Shown: positions 24,437-32,758 of the stretch, in pieces | Numbering within the stretch: position 1 is the stretch's first letter | Layout: every line of letters starts with the position of its first letter | Source of the DNA: an uncultured Prevotellaceae bacterium | GTDB taxonomy: Bacteria; Bacteroidota; Bacteroidia; Bacteroidales; Muribaculaceae | Length of the DNA: 64,000 nt | NCBI GenBank assembly: GCA_900318345.1 | Contig: ONKD01000014.1 | Location: 41,392-105,391, forward strand | Reading direction: 5' to 3' | Program-made: the position numbers and the translations under genes | Notes under the pieces: generated by a model | Databases searched by the model: none | What the model was told of the DNA's origin: nothing | The model's input: only the letters and a program-made list of their open reading frames with translations

Positions 24437-26101
24437 ATGATGAACAGACTAATGACGATTCTGGCGGCAGTGCTCGTGGCCTTCTCGGCCACGGCACTGG
24501 CCCCCCAGATGTTGAGCGAAAACCACGCCATGCTGCGGGTTGATGCTACGGGCAAGTACCTGTTGCTGCCCGTGCAGGAGAAAGAAGAGTACGCCCATTT
24601 GCGCGTCATCGTGGACAACGAGCAGATGCATAATCTCAACGTGAGGCTTGCGGTGGACAAGGTGGACTACTATGTGCCGCTGGATATCCAGCGCTTCGGC
24701 AACAAGAAAGTGCTGGTGGACATCTCCTTCCATGGCGACCGTCGCACAACGGGTGCCGTCAAGGACTTTGTATGCTGGCGCGAGATGCGGATGACCGACA
24801 CATTCGACGATAGCAATCGCGAGCGTTTCCGTCCCGCCTATCACCACACGCCCGCCTATGGCTGGATGAACGACCCCAACGGTATGTTCTACAAGGACGG
24901 CGTTTGGCACTTGTACTACCAGTACAACCCCTACGGCTCGCAGTGGGAGAACATGACCTGGGGACACTCGACCTCGACCGACCTGATCCATTGGACTCAC
25001 CAGCCCATTGCCATTGAGCCTGATGCTCTGGGAACCATCTTCTCGGGTTCCTGTGTGACCGACGGCAACGACGTGGTGGCTATTTACACCAGTGCCGGAC
25101 AGAACCAGACGCAGTCGATTGCCATTTCGCACGACAACGGCCTGACCTTCGACAAGTATGAGGGCAACCCCGTGTTGACGAGCGATGTGCCCGACTTCCG
25201 CGACCCGAATCCATTCTGGAACAGCGAAATCAACGCCTGGAACCTGATTCTAGCCGCAGGTCAGGAGATGAACATCTACAGTTCTAAGGACCTGAAAGAG
25301 TGGAAATATGAGAGTTCCTTCGGCAAGGAATACGGTAACCACGGCGGTGTGTGGGAGTGCCCCGATCTGATGAAGATCGACGGCAAGTGGGTACTCATTT
25401 GCAACATTAACCCCGGCGGTCCATTCGGCGGCTCGGCTACTCAGTACTTCGTGGGCGACTTCGACGGCCACAAGTTCACCTGTGAGTCCATGCCCAAGGT
25501 CACCAAGTGGATGGACTACGGCAAGGACCACTATGCCACGGTATCGTTCTACAACGCACCCGCTGGCCGTCATGTGGTAATCGCGTGGATGTCCAACTGG
25601 CAGTATGCCAACCAGGTGCCCACCCGCCAGTTCCGCAGCGCCAACTCGATTCCCCGCGACTTGGGCCTGTTCACCGATGGTGAAGAGTCCTACGTGAGCG
25701 TGAAGCCCTCACCCGAGATGCTCGCAGCACGCGGTGCCAAGGTGAAAAAGCCGACCGAGACCTGCGAAATCGTTGTGGATGTGAAAAATTCGATGGAGCT
25801 GACCCTGTCCAACGCCAATGGCGAGCAGGTGGTGATGAAATATGATGCTGCCAAGCAGACCTTTGCGATGGACCGCACCGCCAGCGGTGACGCCTCTTTC
25901 AGCGAGGCCTTCCCTGTTGAGACTGTCGCACCCACCCATGGTGCCATCAAGCAACTGCGCATCTTTGTTGACCGTTGCAGCATCGAGGCCTTTGATGCCG
26001 ACGGCAAGATGGCGATGACTAACCTCGTGTTCCCCACCACGCCCTACACCAACCTCAAGGTCAAGGGCGGCAAGGCCACGATTTACCAAATCAACTATTA
26101 G
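24437..26101 (+). CDS. GH32 exo-fructosidase (levanase/inulinase/invertase type)
   Basis: 554 residues with an N-terminal signal (about 1-21). A small N-terminal beta domain (about 25-120) precedes a canonical GH32 catalytic propeller: WMNDPNG with nucleophile Asp146, FRDPNPF (RDP 255-257), and WECPDL with acid/base Glu307. The C-terminal beta-sandwich (about 430-554) ends with the conserved IFVDRCSIEAF motif. It probably releases fructose from fructo-oligosaccharides in the periplasm. The fructose transporter starts 30 bp downstream, followed by the fructokinase. Confidence 0.93.
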   Translation: MMNRLMTILAAVLVAFSATALAPQMLSENHAMLRVDATGKYLLLPVQEKEEYAHLRVIVDNEQMHNLNVRLAVDKVDYYVPLDIQRFGNKKVLVDISFHGDRRTTGAVKDFVCWREMRMTDTFDDSNRERFRPAYHHTPAYGWMNDPNGMFYKDGVWHLYYQYNPYGSQWENMTWGHSTSTDLIHWTHQPIAIEPDALGTIFSGSCVTDGNDVVAIYTSAGQNQTQSIAISHDNGLTFDKYEGNPVLTSDVPDFRDPNPFWNSEINAWNLILAAGQEMNIYSSKDLKEWKYESSFGKEYGNHGGVWECPDLMKIDGKWVLICNINPGGPFGGSATQYFVGDFDGHKFTCESMPKVTKWMDYGKDHYATVSFYNAPAGRHVVIAWMSNWQYANQVPTRQFRSANSIPRDLGLFTDGEESYVSVKPSPEMLAARGAKVKKPTETCEIVVDVKNSMELTLSNANGEQVVMKYDAAKQTFAMDRTASGDASFSEAFPVETVAPTHGAIKQLRIFVDRCSIEAFDADGKMAMTNLVFPTTPYTNLKVKGGKATIYQINY

Positions 26102-26131
26102 CCGAATATAAACAACTTAAAACTAAATATA

Positions 26132-27298
26132 ATGGCAAAGACAAATAAAATCGCGATCATCTCGGTCATGCTGTGCTTCTTCTGCATGGGCTTTGTTGAC
26201 CTCGTGGGTATCGCCTCCAACTATGTGAAAGAAGACCTCCAGCTCTCGGACTCGGTGGCCAACATCTTCCCCTCGCTGGTGTTCTTCTGGTTCCTCATCT
26301 TCAGCGTTCCCACGGGCATGCTGATGAACAAGATCGGCCGCAAGAAGACGGTGCTCCTCTCGCTGGTTGTGACTATCCTTTCGCTGCTGATTCCTTTGTT
26401 CGGCAACAGCTTCGCTGTGATGCTCATCGCCTTCTCGCTGCTGGGCATCGGCAATGCGCTGATGCAAACCTCGCTCAACCCGCTGGTATCGACCGTGATG
26501 GGTGGCGGCAACCTGGCATCGACGCTCACCTTCGGCCAGTTTATCAAGGCCATCGCATCGTTCCTGGCTCCTTATCTGGCTATGTGGGGTGCAACTCAGG
26601 CGATTCCCAGCTTGGGACTTGACTGGCGCGTGCTGTTCGCCATCTATTTTGTGGTAGGCACCTTCTCGGCTGTCTTGTTAGGAGTGACACCCATCCATGA
26701 GGAGAAAATCGAGGGCAAGCCTTCGACCTTTGTGGAGTGCTTCAAGCTCTTGGGCACGCCCATCGTGCTGCTCTCGTTCCTGGGCATCATGTGCCACGTG
26801 GGTATCGACGTGGGCACCAACACCACCGCTCCCAAGATCCTCATGGAGCGCCTGGGCATGACCCTGAACGATGCCGCGTTTGCCACCTCGCTGTACTTCA
26901 TCTTCCGTACCATCGGTTGCTTGACGGGTTCATTCTTCCTGCGCGTACTTAAGATGAGAACGTTCTTCATCATCAGCGTCATCATGATGGCACTGTCGAT
27001 GTGCGGCATGTTCTTCGGCCAGGAGAAGTGGATTCTTTACACCGCTATCGCCCTCGTGGGTTACGGCAACTCCAACATCTTCTCGATGTGCTTCGCTACG
27101 GCTCTCGAGTCGATGCCCAAGAAGCAGAACGAGGTTTCCGGCCTGATGATTATGGGTCTGTTCGGCGGTACCATCTTCCCGCTGCTCATGGGCTTCGCCA
27201 GCGACGCTGTTGGCCAGGCAGGTGCTGTGGCAGTGATGGCCATCGGTGTCATCTATCTGTTCACATACATCAAGCAGCTCAAGACCGTTAACCCTTAA
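26132..27298 (+). CDS. MFS sugar permease, probably fructose importer
   Basis: 388 residues with about 12 hydrophobic spans and the MFS loop motif NKIGRKK between spans 2 and 3. The family resembles the FucP/glucose-galactose symporters common in Bacteroidetes PULs. Its position between a periplasmic GH32 and a fructokinase matches the inner-membrane fructose importer of the B. thetaiotaomicron levan locus. Substrate is inferred from context. Confidence 0.88.
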   Translation: MAKTNKIAIISVMLCFFCMGFVDLVGIASNYVKEDLQLSDSVANIFPSLVFFWFLIFSVPTGMLMNKIGRKKTVLLSLVVTILSLLIPLFGNSFAVMLIAFSLLGIGNALMQTSLNPLVSTVMGGGNLASTLTFGQFIKAIASFLAPYLAMWGATQAIPSLGLDWRVLFAIYFVVGTFSAVLLGVTPIHEEKIEGKPSTFVECFKLLGTPIVLLSFLGIMCHVGIDVGTNTTAPKILMERLGMTLNDAAFATSLYFIFRTIGCLTGSFFLRVLKMRTFFIISVIMMALSMCGMFFGQEKWILYTAIALVGYGNSNIFSMCFATALESMPKKQNEVSGLMIMGLFGGTIFPLLMGFASDAVGQAGAVAVMAIGVIYLFTYIKQLKTVNP

Positions 27299-27323
27299 CC
27301 TGTAACCTATAACCTTAGATAAT

Positions 27324-28205
27324 ATGGACAAACGTTATGTAGTGGGCCTGGGCGAGGCCCTGTGGGATGTTCTCCCCGAAGGTAAGAAACTGGGCGGCGC
27401 ACCCGCCAACTTCGCCTATCATGCCGGCCAATTCCTGGGCAGCGACAACGCCATCGCCATCAGCGCCCTGGGCGAGGACAAACTCGCCGAGGAGACCATC
27501 GAGGCCCTCGAGGAGCATGGTCTCAAGTACCTCATGCCGCGCGTGCCCTATCCCACCGGCACCGTGCAGGTGACGCTCAACGAGGAGGGAATCCCTACCT
27601 ATGACATCAAGGAGAACGTGGCATGGGACAACATCCCCTTCACGCCCGAGATCGAGGAGATTGCCGCCAACTGCCGCGCCGTGTGCTACGGCTCGCTGGC
27701 ACAACGCAATGTCGTTTCGCGCGAGAACATCCAACGTTTCCTGGATGCCACTCCCGCCGACTGCATGAAGATCTTTGACATCAATCTGCGCCAGCAGTTC
27801 TACAACAAGGAGATCATCCAGCAGTCGATGCGCCGTTGCAACATCCTCAAGATCAATGACGAGGAACTCGTGACCATCGGTCGCATGTTCGGCTATCCCG
27901 GCCTCGACATCGAGAACAAGTGCTGGTTGATCCTGGGCAAGTACGACCTCGACATGCTCGTGCTCACCTGCGGCACCAACGGCTCCTACGTCTTCACGCG
28001 TGGACAGATGTCCTTCCAGGAGACCCCCAAGGTCGAGGTGGCTGACACCGTCGGCGCCGGTGACTCGTTCACGGGCTCCTTCTGCGCTGCCATCCTCAAC
28101 GGAAAGCCCGTCACCGAGGCCCACGAGCTGGCAGTCAAGGTCAGCGCCTACGTCTGCACCCAGAACGGCGCCATGCCCACATTACCTGACTGCTTCATGA
28201 AATAG
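27324..28205 (+). CDS. PfkB-family fructokinase
   Basis: 293 residues. PfkB signature 1 region (GGAPANFAYHAGQFLG) and signature 2 DTVGAGDSFTG with catalytic Asp247 are intact. It phosphorylates imported fructose to fructose 6-phosphate. It is the last gene of the fructan PUL, 25 bp after the permease, and is followed by a strong terminator. Confidence 0.92.
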   Translation: MDKRYVVGLGEALWDVLPEGKKLGGAPANFAYHAGQFLGSDNAIAISALGEDKLAEETIEALEEHGLKYLMPRVPYPTGTVQVTLNEEGIPTYDIKENVAWDNIPFTPEIEEIAANCRAVCYGSLAQRNVVSRENIQRFLDATPADCMKIFDINLRQQFYNKEIIQQSMRRCNILKINDEELVTIGRMFGYPGLDIENKCWLILGKYDLDMLVLTCGTNGSYVFTRGQMSFQETPKVEVADTVGAGDSFTGSFCAAILNGKPVTEAHELAVKVSAYVCTQNGAMPTLPDCFMK

Positions 28206-28232
28206 CTTCTATAGCCTTACCACAGGCTCTTG

Positions 28233-28263
28233 AATCGGGGGGGATATGCCTCCCGATTTTTAC
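28233..28263 (+). terminator. Terminator of the fructan PUL
   Basis: AATCGGG ... CCCGATT hairpin followed by TTTT, 28 bp after the fructokinase stop codon. Confidence 0.8.
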
Positions 28264-28378
28264 ATTCACATATTGTCAACGAGGTGAATGATGTATTAGG
28301 GTAGATGATGACAGGGTTTGACCTCTTGTTCCATCTCTCACCGAAAACAGCGGGTTCAAGAGTGCCAATTTTCAAATC

Positions 28379-28580
28379 AAAAAATAAGTCGCTGATTTTT
28401 AGCGACTTAAATTGTGGAACTGGAGGCTTTTTAGGTTGATATTACTCTTTAATACATGATATTATACTTAAATGATTTTCAGTATGTTATGAATTTTTGA
28501 TTTAAGCCTCATATCAGCAGATATGCTTATTTTATCATAAAAGGGGGGAATACAAAGTAGGGGTTATTCCCCCATTTTCT
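28379..28580. repeat. Att-like junction repeat, second copy (diverged)
   Basis: AAGTCGCT/AGCGACTT hairpin, then GTGGAACTGGAGG (28414-28426), one mismatch from the ssrA 3' end, then GATATTA-rich sequence and the hairpin GGGGGGAATA ... TATTCCCCC (about 28542-28573). The order of elements is the same as at 37408-37630, but primary identity is low between 28440 and 28530. The region from about 28585 rightward matches 37642 onward closely. Confidence 0.6.
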
Positions 28581-28645
28581 TGGCGAGTTGAAGGCTGCCA
28601 TTATTCAATGAATTATCACCCCATCTTGCCATCATTCATGCGAAA

Positions 28646-28722
28646 TGGAACAGCAAATAATATTCTAATTCTGATAAAATGTTCCAATCTTGCACATTAT
28701 TTGTAAATAAACTGTAACTTTG
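28646..28722 (+). promoter_or_regulatory. Promoter and candidate operators of cassette 1
   Basis: TAACTTTG (28715-28722) is a -7 box 56 bp before the first gene; a TTG lies 22 bp upstream of it. TGGAACA (28646-28652) and TGTTCCA (28680-28686) form a spaced inverted repeat, with TATTCTA between. All are conserved upstream of cassette 2, as expected for an autoregulated toxin-antitoxin-like operon. Confidence 0.45.
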
Positions 28723-28778
28723 CACATGAAAGTGTGCTGTGATGCCTTGTCATCACCAGTGAAATAGAGCAATAGGAT

Positions 28779-28994
28779 ATGAGCAAGTACGAGATTCCAT
28801 TTTTGACAGCCTGCATTCGGGCTTTTGGCCGTCGGTTTGACATGACTCGTCAAGCTGCCTTCCGTTATTTGCATGAGCATAAGGGATTGGCGTTCTTGAT
28901 AGAGTTCTATGACGTGGAACATCTGCAGTCGATGGATGAAACGATAGATGACCTGCTCATCATTTGTCAAAAGAATGGAGGGACTTTGGCATGA
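28779..28994 (+). CDS. DUF3791-family small protein (cassette 1)
   Basis: 71 residues, matching the DUF3791 pattern (IPFLTACIRAFGRRF ... LIEFYDVEHLQSMDETIDDL). It is the first of three genes joined by ATGA overlaps: its stop codon overlaps the start of the DUF3990 gene. DUF3791 proteins are commonly found beside DUF3990 proteins, so an antitoxin or accessory role is plausible but unproven. An almost identical protein is encoded at 37835-38050. Confidence 0.8.
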   Translation: MSKYEIPFLTACIRAFGRRFDMTRQAAFRYLHEHKGLAFLIEFYDVEHLQSMDETIDDLLIICQKNGGTLA

Positions 28995-29479
28995 CACTTT
29001 ACCACGGAACAAACGCTGATATTGAGGCAATAGACCTTACAAAGGGTTTGCGGTACAAAGATTTCGGCAAGGGCTTCTATTTGACTCCTAATCGGGAAAC
29101 CGCGTGCCGTATGGCGCTAAAGAGAGCACGACTCTTCGGCGGAACTGCCACATTGATTACCTACGAATTATATAACTCTGCCTTGCAATCAGATTTGAAG
29201 GTGAAAGTTTTCCCCGAAAAGGCGAGCGTGGAATGGCTCTTGTTCGTGGATGCCAACCGTGACAGGAAGAGCCAACAGCCCGTGCATGACTATGATATAG
29301 TGGTCGGCCCGATAGCCGATGACGGCGTCGTTTTGCAATTGACTAACTACCGAGAAGGAATCTACTCACCAGAAGAGGCTGCCAGGTTGCTTCAAGACAG
29401 ATACCTTGACCAGCAGTACTACTTTGGAACAGAAAAATCACTTAGTTACCTCAATAAAACAAACGTTGAGACGATATGA
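28991..29479 (+). CDS. DUF3990 protein, ADP-ribosyltransferase-like (cassette 1)
   Basis: 162 residues from the ATG at 28991, chosen because ATGA overlaps the stop of the previous gene. Motifs: LYHGTNADIE at the N-terminus, KDFGKGFYLTPNRETACRMA, then EWLLFVDANR and HDYDIVVGPIADD. The spaced His (YHGT) and Tyr (GFYLT) recall the ADP-ribosyltransferase fold, to which DUF3990 has been related. With its two small flanking partners it looks like the effector of a toxin-antitoxin-type cassette. The nearly identical copy is at 38047-38535. Activity and target are unknown. Confidence 0.8.
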   Translation: MTLYHGTNADIEAIDLTKGLRYKDFGKGFYLTPNRETACRMALKRARLFGGTATLITYELYNSALQSDLKVKVFPEKASVEWLLFVDANRDRKSQQPVHDYDIVVGPIADDGVVLQLTNYREGIYSPEEAARLLQDRYLDQQYYFGTEKSLSYLNKTNVETI

Positions 29480-29703
29480 GCCAGCCCACACGTCAACAAA
29501 TAGCAACCTACTTGACTGATTACGCCCTGAGCGAATTGGTCAAATATGTCATGGAAGACACAGGATGCACCATCGAGCAGGCAATGGAACGTGTGTATAA
29601 CTCACCTTTAATTTCAGCCCTGCAAGACGAAGAAAACGAACTATACGTCCAAAGTCCTGCCTATCTTTACGAACTGATGAACGGCTATTTCGCCGCAAAC
29701 TGA
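29476..29703 (+). CDS. Small acidic partner of DUF3990 (cassette 1)
   Basis: 75 residues. The frame begins by ATGA overlap with the DUF3990 gene. The pattern LTDYALSELVKYVMEDTGCTI ... YVQSPAYLYELMNGY resembles short proteins often encoded beside DUF3990/DUF3791 genes, possibly a second antitoxin. No DNA-binding motif is evident. A near-identical copy is at 38532-38759. Confidence 0.7.
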   Translation: MSQPTRQQIATYLTDYALSELVKYVMEDTGCTIEQAMERVYNSPLISALQDEENELYVQSPAYLYELMNGYFAAN

Positions 29704-29731
29704 GCTTAAGTACCACTAAATCCAACTCTTT

Positions 29732-31207
29732 ATGGCTAAGAAAAAGCAGAAGAAACAACAGGCGGGTGCGCAGTTTCTCTCACCCGAACAGTATATGAAG
29801 CAGCGCGTGCGCTCACTGGAGTTAGGCAAATGCTACATCTCTGATGATATAGAGGAGTATGGTGAAGGCCATGTCGTTGTCACAAGAAAGCATACGGGTG
29901 GACGCATCAGTGTTGCTTTTTACTTGGTGGACATCTTCTGCCTTGGTGTGAAAGACTCTTTCTATCATCTTAGGCTTGAGGAAGAAGAACTGAATAATAT
30001 CCTTGAAAAAGATATGGATGTCAGGGTGTGTTCCTATGAAGAGGCACATAACTGGATCTATGGTGCTATCAGTTGGGCCGAGGAAGCCGGCATAGAACCG
30101 GACAAGTCGTTTGCCGTCACACAATACATGCTAGAGGAGGATACTGACGAGATACCACTTATAGAGTATGAATATGGTCGTGATGGTAAACATTTCTTGG
30201 TGGCCAACGATAATCTTGAAGCAAGCCGGTATCTGCCACTACTCGACGAGAACCTGGGAGAAGGAAACTACACATTTGTCGTTAGGACTGATATCAAAGA
30301 CCTTGACTTGGGCCCCGATGAGATGATTGAACGACTAAAGCATGCCAGTGAGAGTCCTCTATTTAAGAGCTATGGTTCTAGCACGCAGTACACCTATCAG
30401 CACCCCGACTATCCGACAACGCTACAACTTGATGCCCCAGAATGGCTCTATCTGGAGTTGAGGGACACAAGCCATCCTATATATCTGCCTGATGAGGTGA
30501 CTGACCGTATTCTTGCCTTACCTCGCGACACAGTGCGCCATGACCTGGAGCAGATAGTGCTCTATCATATGGGACAGACCTGCGACGGCATCCCCGACGA
30601 TTATGATCCAGATGGCTATGCCGGAACGATTTCCCACTGCATCTTCCTTTTGGGAGAGCTTGGCAACGAGGACAGCAGCCTTGATGTCGTTCTTGAAGTG
30701 TTGCGACAATCAAGTGATTTTACCGACTATCATTTTGGTGATTCTGGTGACGAAGTTTTTGTACCCACACTTTATCTGTTAGGTCAGAACAAGTTGGAAA
30801 AACTGATGAACTTTGTCAAGGAAGAGGGGCTGGAAACGTTTTGTAAATGCTACATATTCCCCGCTGTTGCCAATGTTGCCCTGCTTCAACCTGAACGCCG
30901 AGATGAGGTTGTGGCATGGTTCCGTGAAGTCATCCAGTTCGCAACAAAGATGTTGCCAAAGACACAGTGGTTTGACGCCAACCTAGCGGGCCTTATGCTT
31001 TACAGTTTGCTTGACATCCAGGCCAAGGAGTTGCTGCCCGACATCCGCAAGATGTTTGCAACAAAGCTTGTTGACCTTGGTGTTTGTGGCGATTTTGCCA
31101 CTGTATCCCGCTTGATGTACGATCCTCGTGAAAAAGGTGATCCCAATCGCTATATCACCGAGATTCACAAACGCTTTGCCGACATGAAAAGACGTTGGGA
31201 TCGCTGA
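29732..31207 (+). CDS. Unknown 491-residue protein of the conflict island
   Basis: Not a named family. A very basic start (MAKKKQKKQQ) is followed by a domain at about 25-140 with YISDDIEEYGEGHVVVTRKH, VAFYLVDIFCLGVKDSFYHL and EEAHNWIYGAISWAEEAG, a pattern seen in conserved Bacteroidetes hypotheticals. The rest is acidic and helical (HEAT- or TPR-like), with no catalytic motif recognised. It starts 28 bp after cassette 1 and is probably in the same transcript. Its cytosolic location is inferred from the lack of a signal or membrane span. Confidence 0.6.
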   Translation: MAKKKQKKQQAGAQFLSPEQYMKQRVRSLELGKCYISDDIEEYGEGHVVVTRKHTGGRISVAFYLVDIFCLGVKDSFYHLRLEEEELNNILEKDMDVRVCSYEEAHNWIYGAISWAEEAGIEPDKSFAVTQYMLEEDTDEIPLIEYEYGRDGKHFLVANDNLEASRYLPLLDENLGEGNYTFVVRTDIKDLDLGPDEMIERLKHASESPLFKSYGSSTQYTYQHPDYPTTLQLDAPEWLYLELRDTSHPIYLPDEVTDRILALPRDTVRHDLEQIVLYHMGQTCDGIPDDYDPDGYAGTISHCIFLLGELGNEDSSLDVVLEVLRQSSDFTDYHFGDSGDEVFVPTLYLLGQNKLEKLMNFVKEEGLETFCKCYIFPAVANVALLQPERRDEVVAWFREVIQFATKMLPKTQWFDANLAGLMLYSLLDIQAKELLPDIRKMFATKLVDLGVCGDFATVSRLMYDPREKGDPNRYITEIHKRFADMKRRWDR

Positions 31208-31290
31208 CTTGCCTAAAAGAAATTGTAGCTGAATTAAGGTATAGAGCAAGGAGGCAAAAGAGATTCAATGTAATCAAAAAGTAATGCCAG

Positions 31291-32721
31291 TTGTGTATGG
31301 CCAGTGACGATATTAAGAAAATCATCAACGAAGCTGATGAGGATTTGCTTCGCATGTCTGTTGAGCAATGGGCTGTGCAGCACGAGGATTTCAGAGCATA
31401 TATTACTCTTGTACTGAACCCACCCGCGAGTGAGATTGACTTTGACTACGAACTGGCTAGGGTAATCAACAACAATACAGAGCTCATAGATTCACGTTAC
31501 TTTGAGCGATTAGTCGTTGATTGGAGTGAGATTGTTTATCGCTTGATTGAACCCTGGGCAAAGGTGGCTGATAGTTTCTCCACAGAACGATTGCAAAAAT
31601 TAGTTGAAGCCATTATAACTGAGGTAGGCATGAAAGTACAAGAAGACGACTTCAGAGGTGATGACTGGTATAGCGATGATTATTCTGTGCAAATTGAGGA
31701 AATCATGGATTGGCTAGGTCATTTGTCAGGATTGTTATTGATCCGCGAAGACTTGTCAAGGGATGATATGCTCTCGTTGCAAGCCCTTGTCAAAGAGGCG
31801 CAAAAGAATGACATTATTGAAAGCTACATTGGTGGAACGCTGTATGATGATATCTTGCTGATGATTAAGATGAGGCTTGAAACTGAGGAGGTCGCTTGTG
31901 GAATATTCGACTTGATGATTGAGCGTGATTTTAATCACAAAGCAGGAGAATGGGTTTGCCGCAAGATAGACTTCATCCGTGGAATGGGGCTTGAGCTGGA
32001 AGCACAAGAGTACATGGATGCAAATTTGAAATATCCGCAAGTTTTAGTCAAACTCTACCACGAACTATTAGTGTCAGGCCGTTGGCAAGATGCAATTATT
32101 ATACTTGACAAAGCAAATGCAATGAGTACTGACAGTTATTGGTTTGATACGCCAAACTGGCTTGAAATGAAGTCGGATCTACTCAAAGAACATGGTGACA
32201 AGCAATCACAAATTGAAGTTTTGAAAGATTTGTTCCATCAACGATGGGAAGAGAAGTATTACCGACAACTCAAGGAGATGGTTGATGCAGATGAGTGGAA
32301 TCAGTTCTGTCGCACTCTCCTGAAATGTAAGGCTAATAGCTTTGATATTAATAAGGTCGCCCCATTTCTCATTGAGGAAAACGAGTTTGATGAACTATAT
32401 CAGTTGATCAAGGGAAATTTTGACAGTCATCCAGAGGACTATCAGATAGTAATTGCTTACGCAAAACAATTGCATTCCACCCACGAAAAAGAGTTACAGG
32501 GACTGATTGTGAGGTCGTTCCGAACCTACGCAGCATTGCACTTCGCACCAGGGCAAAAGGTGAACTCATTGGAATACACCTTCTTCTGTGAAGATTTGTC
32601 AAGCCTCTCTAATATGGGCTTTGGCAAAGAGCAACGAGAGCTAGTGGAAATTTTTCTAGAAGAATACCGCAAACGCCGTTCTTTCGTCAACGAGCTCAAG
32701 TCAATAAAACTCAACAATTAA
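31291..32721 (+). CDS. Unknown 476-residue acidic helical protein
   Basis: Family not recognised. Strongly acidic and predicted mostly helical; the C-terminal half has repeat-like segments (WQDAIIILDKANAM, QIEVLKDLFHQRW, YYRQLKEMVDADEWNQF, FDELYQLIKGNFDSH, YQIVIAYAKQLH) reminiscent of TPR or SWIM-associated helical repeats. No signal peptide. The start may be the Met two codons downstream (MASDD). It lies 83 bp after the previous unknown gene and is convergent with the primase-helicase gene, 37 bp away. Confidence 0.6.
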   Translation: MCMASDDIKKIINEADEDLLRMSVEQWAVQHEDFRAYITLVLNPPASEIDFDYELARVINNNTELIDSRYFERLVVDWSEIVYRLIEPWAKVADSFSTERLQKLVEAIITEVGMKVQEDDFRGDDWYSDDYSVQIEEIMDWLGHLSGLLLIREDLSRDDMLSLQALVKEAQKNDIIESYIGGTLYDDILLMIKMRLETEEVACGIFDLMIERDFNHKAGEWVCRKIDFIRGMGLELEAQEYMDANLKYPQVLVKLYHELLVSGRWQDAIIILDKANAMSTDSYWFDTPNWLEMKSDLLKEHGDKQSQIEVLKDLFHQRWEEKYYRQLKEMVDADEWNQFCRTLLKCKANSFDINKVAPFLIEENEFDELYQLIKGNFDSHPEDYQIVIAYAKQLHSTHEKELQGLIVRSFRTYAALHFAPGQKVNSLEYTFFCEDLSSLSNMGFGKEQRELVEIFLEEYRKRRSFVNELKSIKLNN

Positions 32722-32758
32722 TCAAATAATCCCTCCTTAATTCGCATATCTTGTACTC

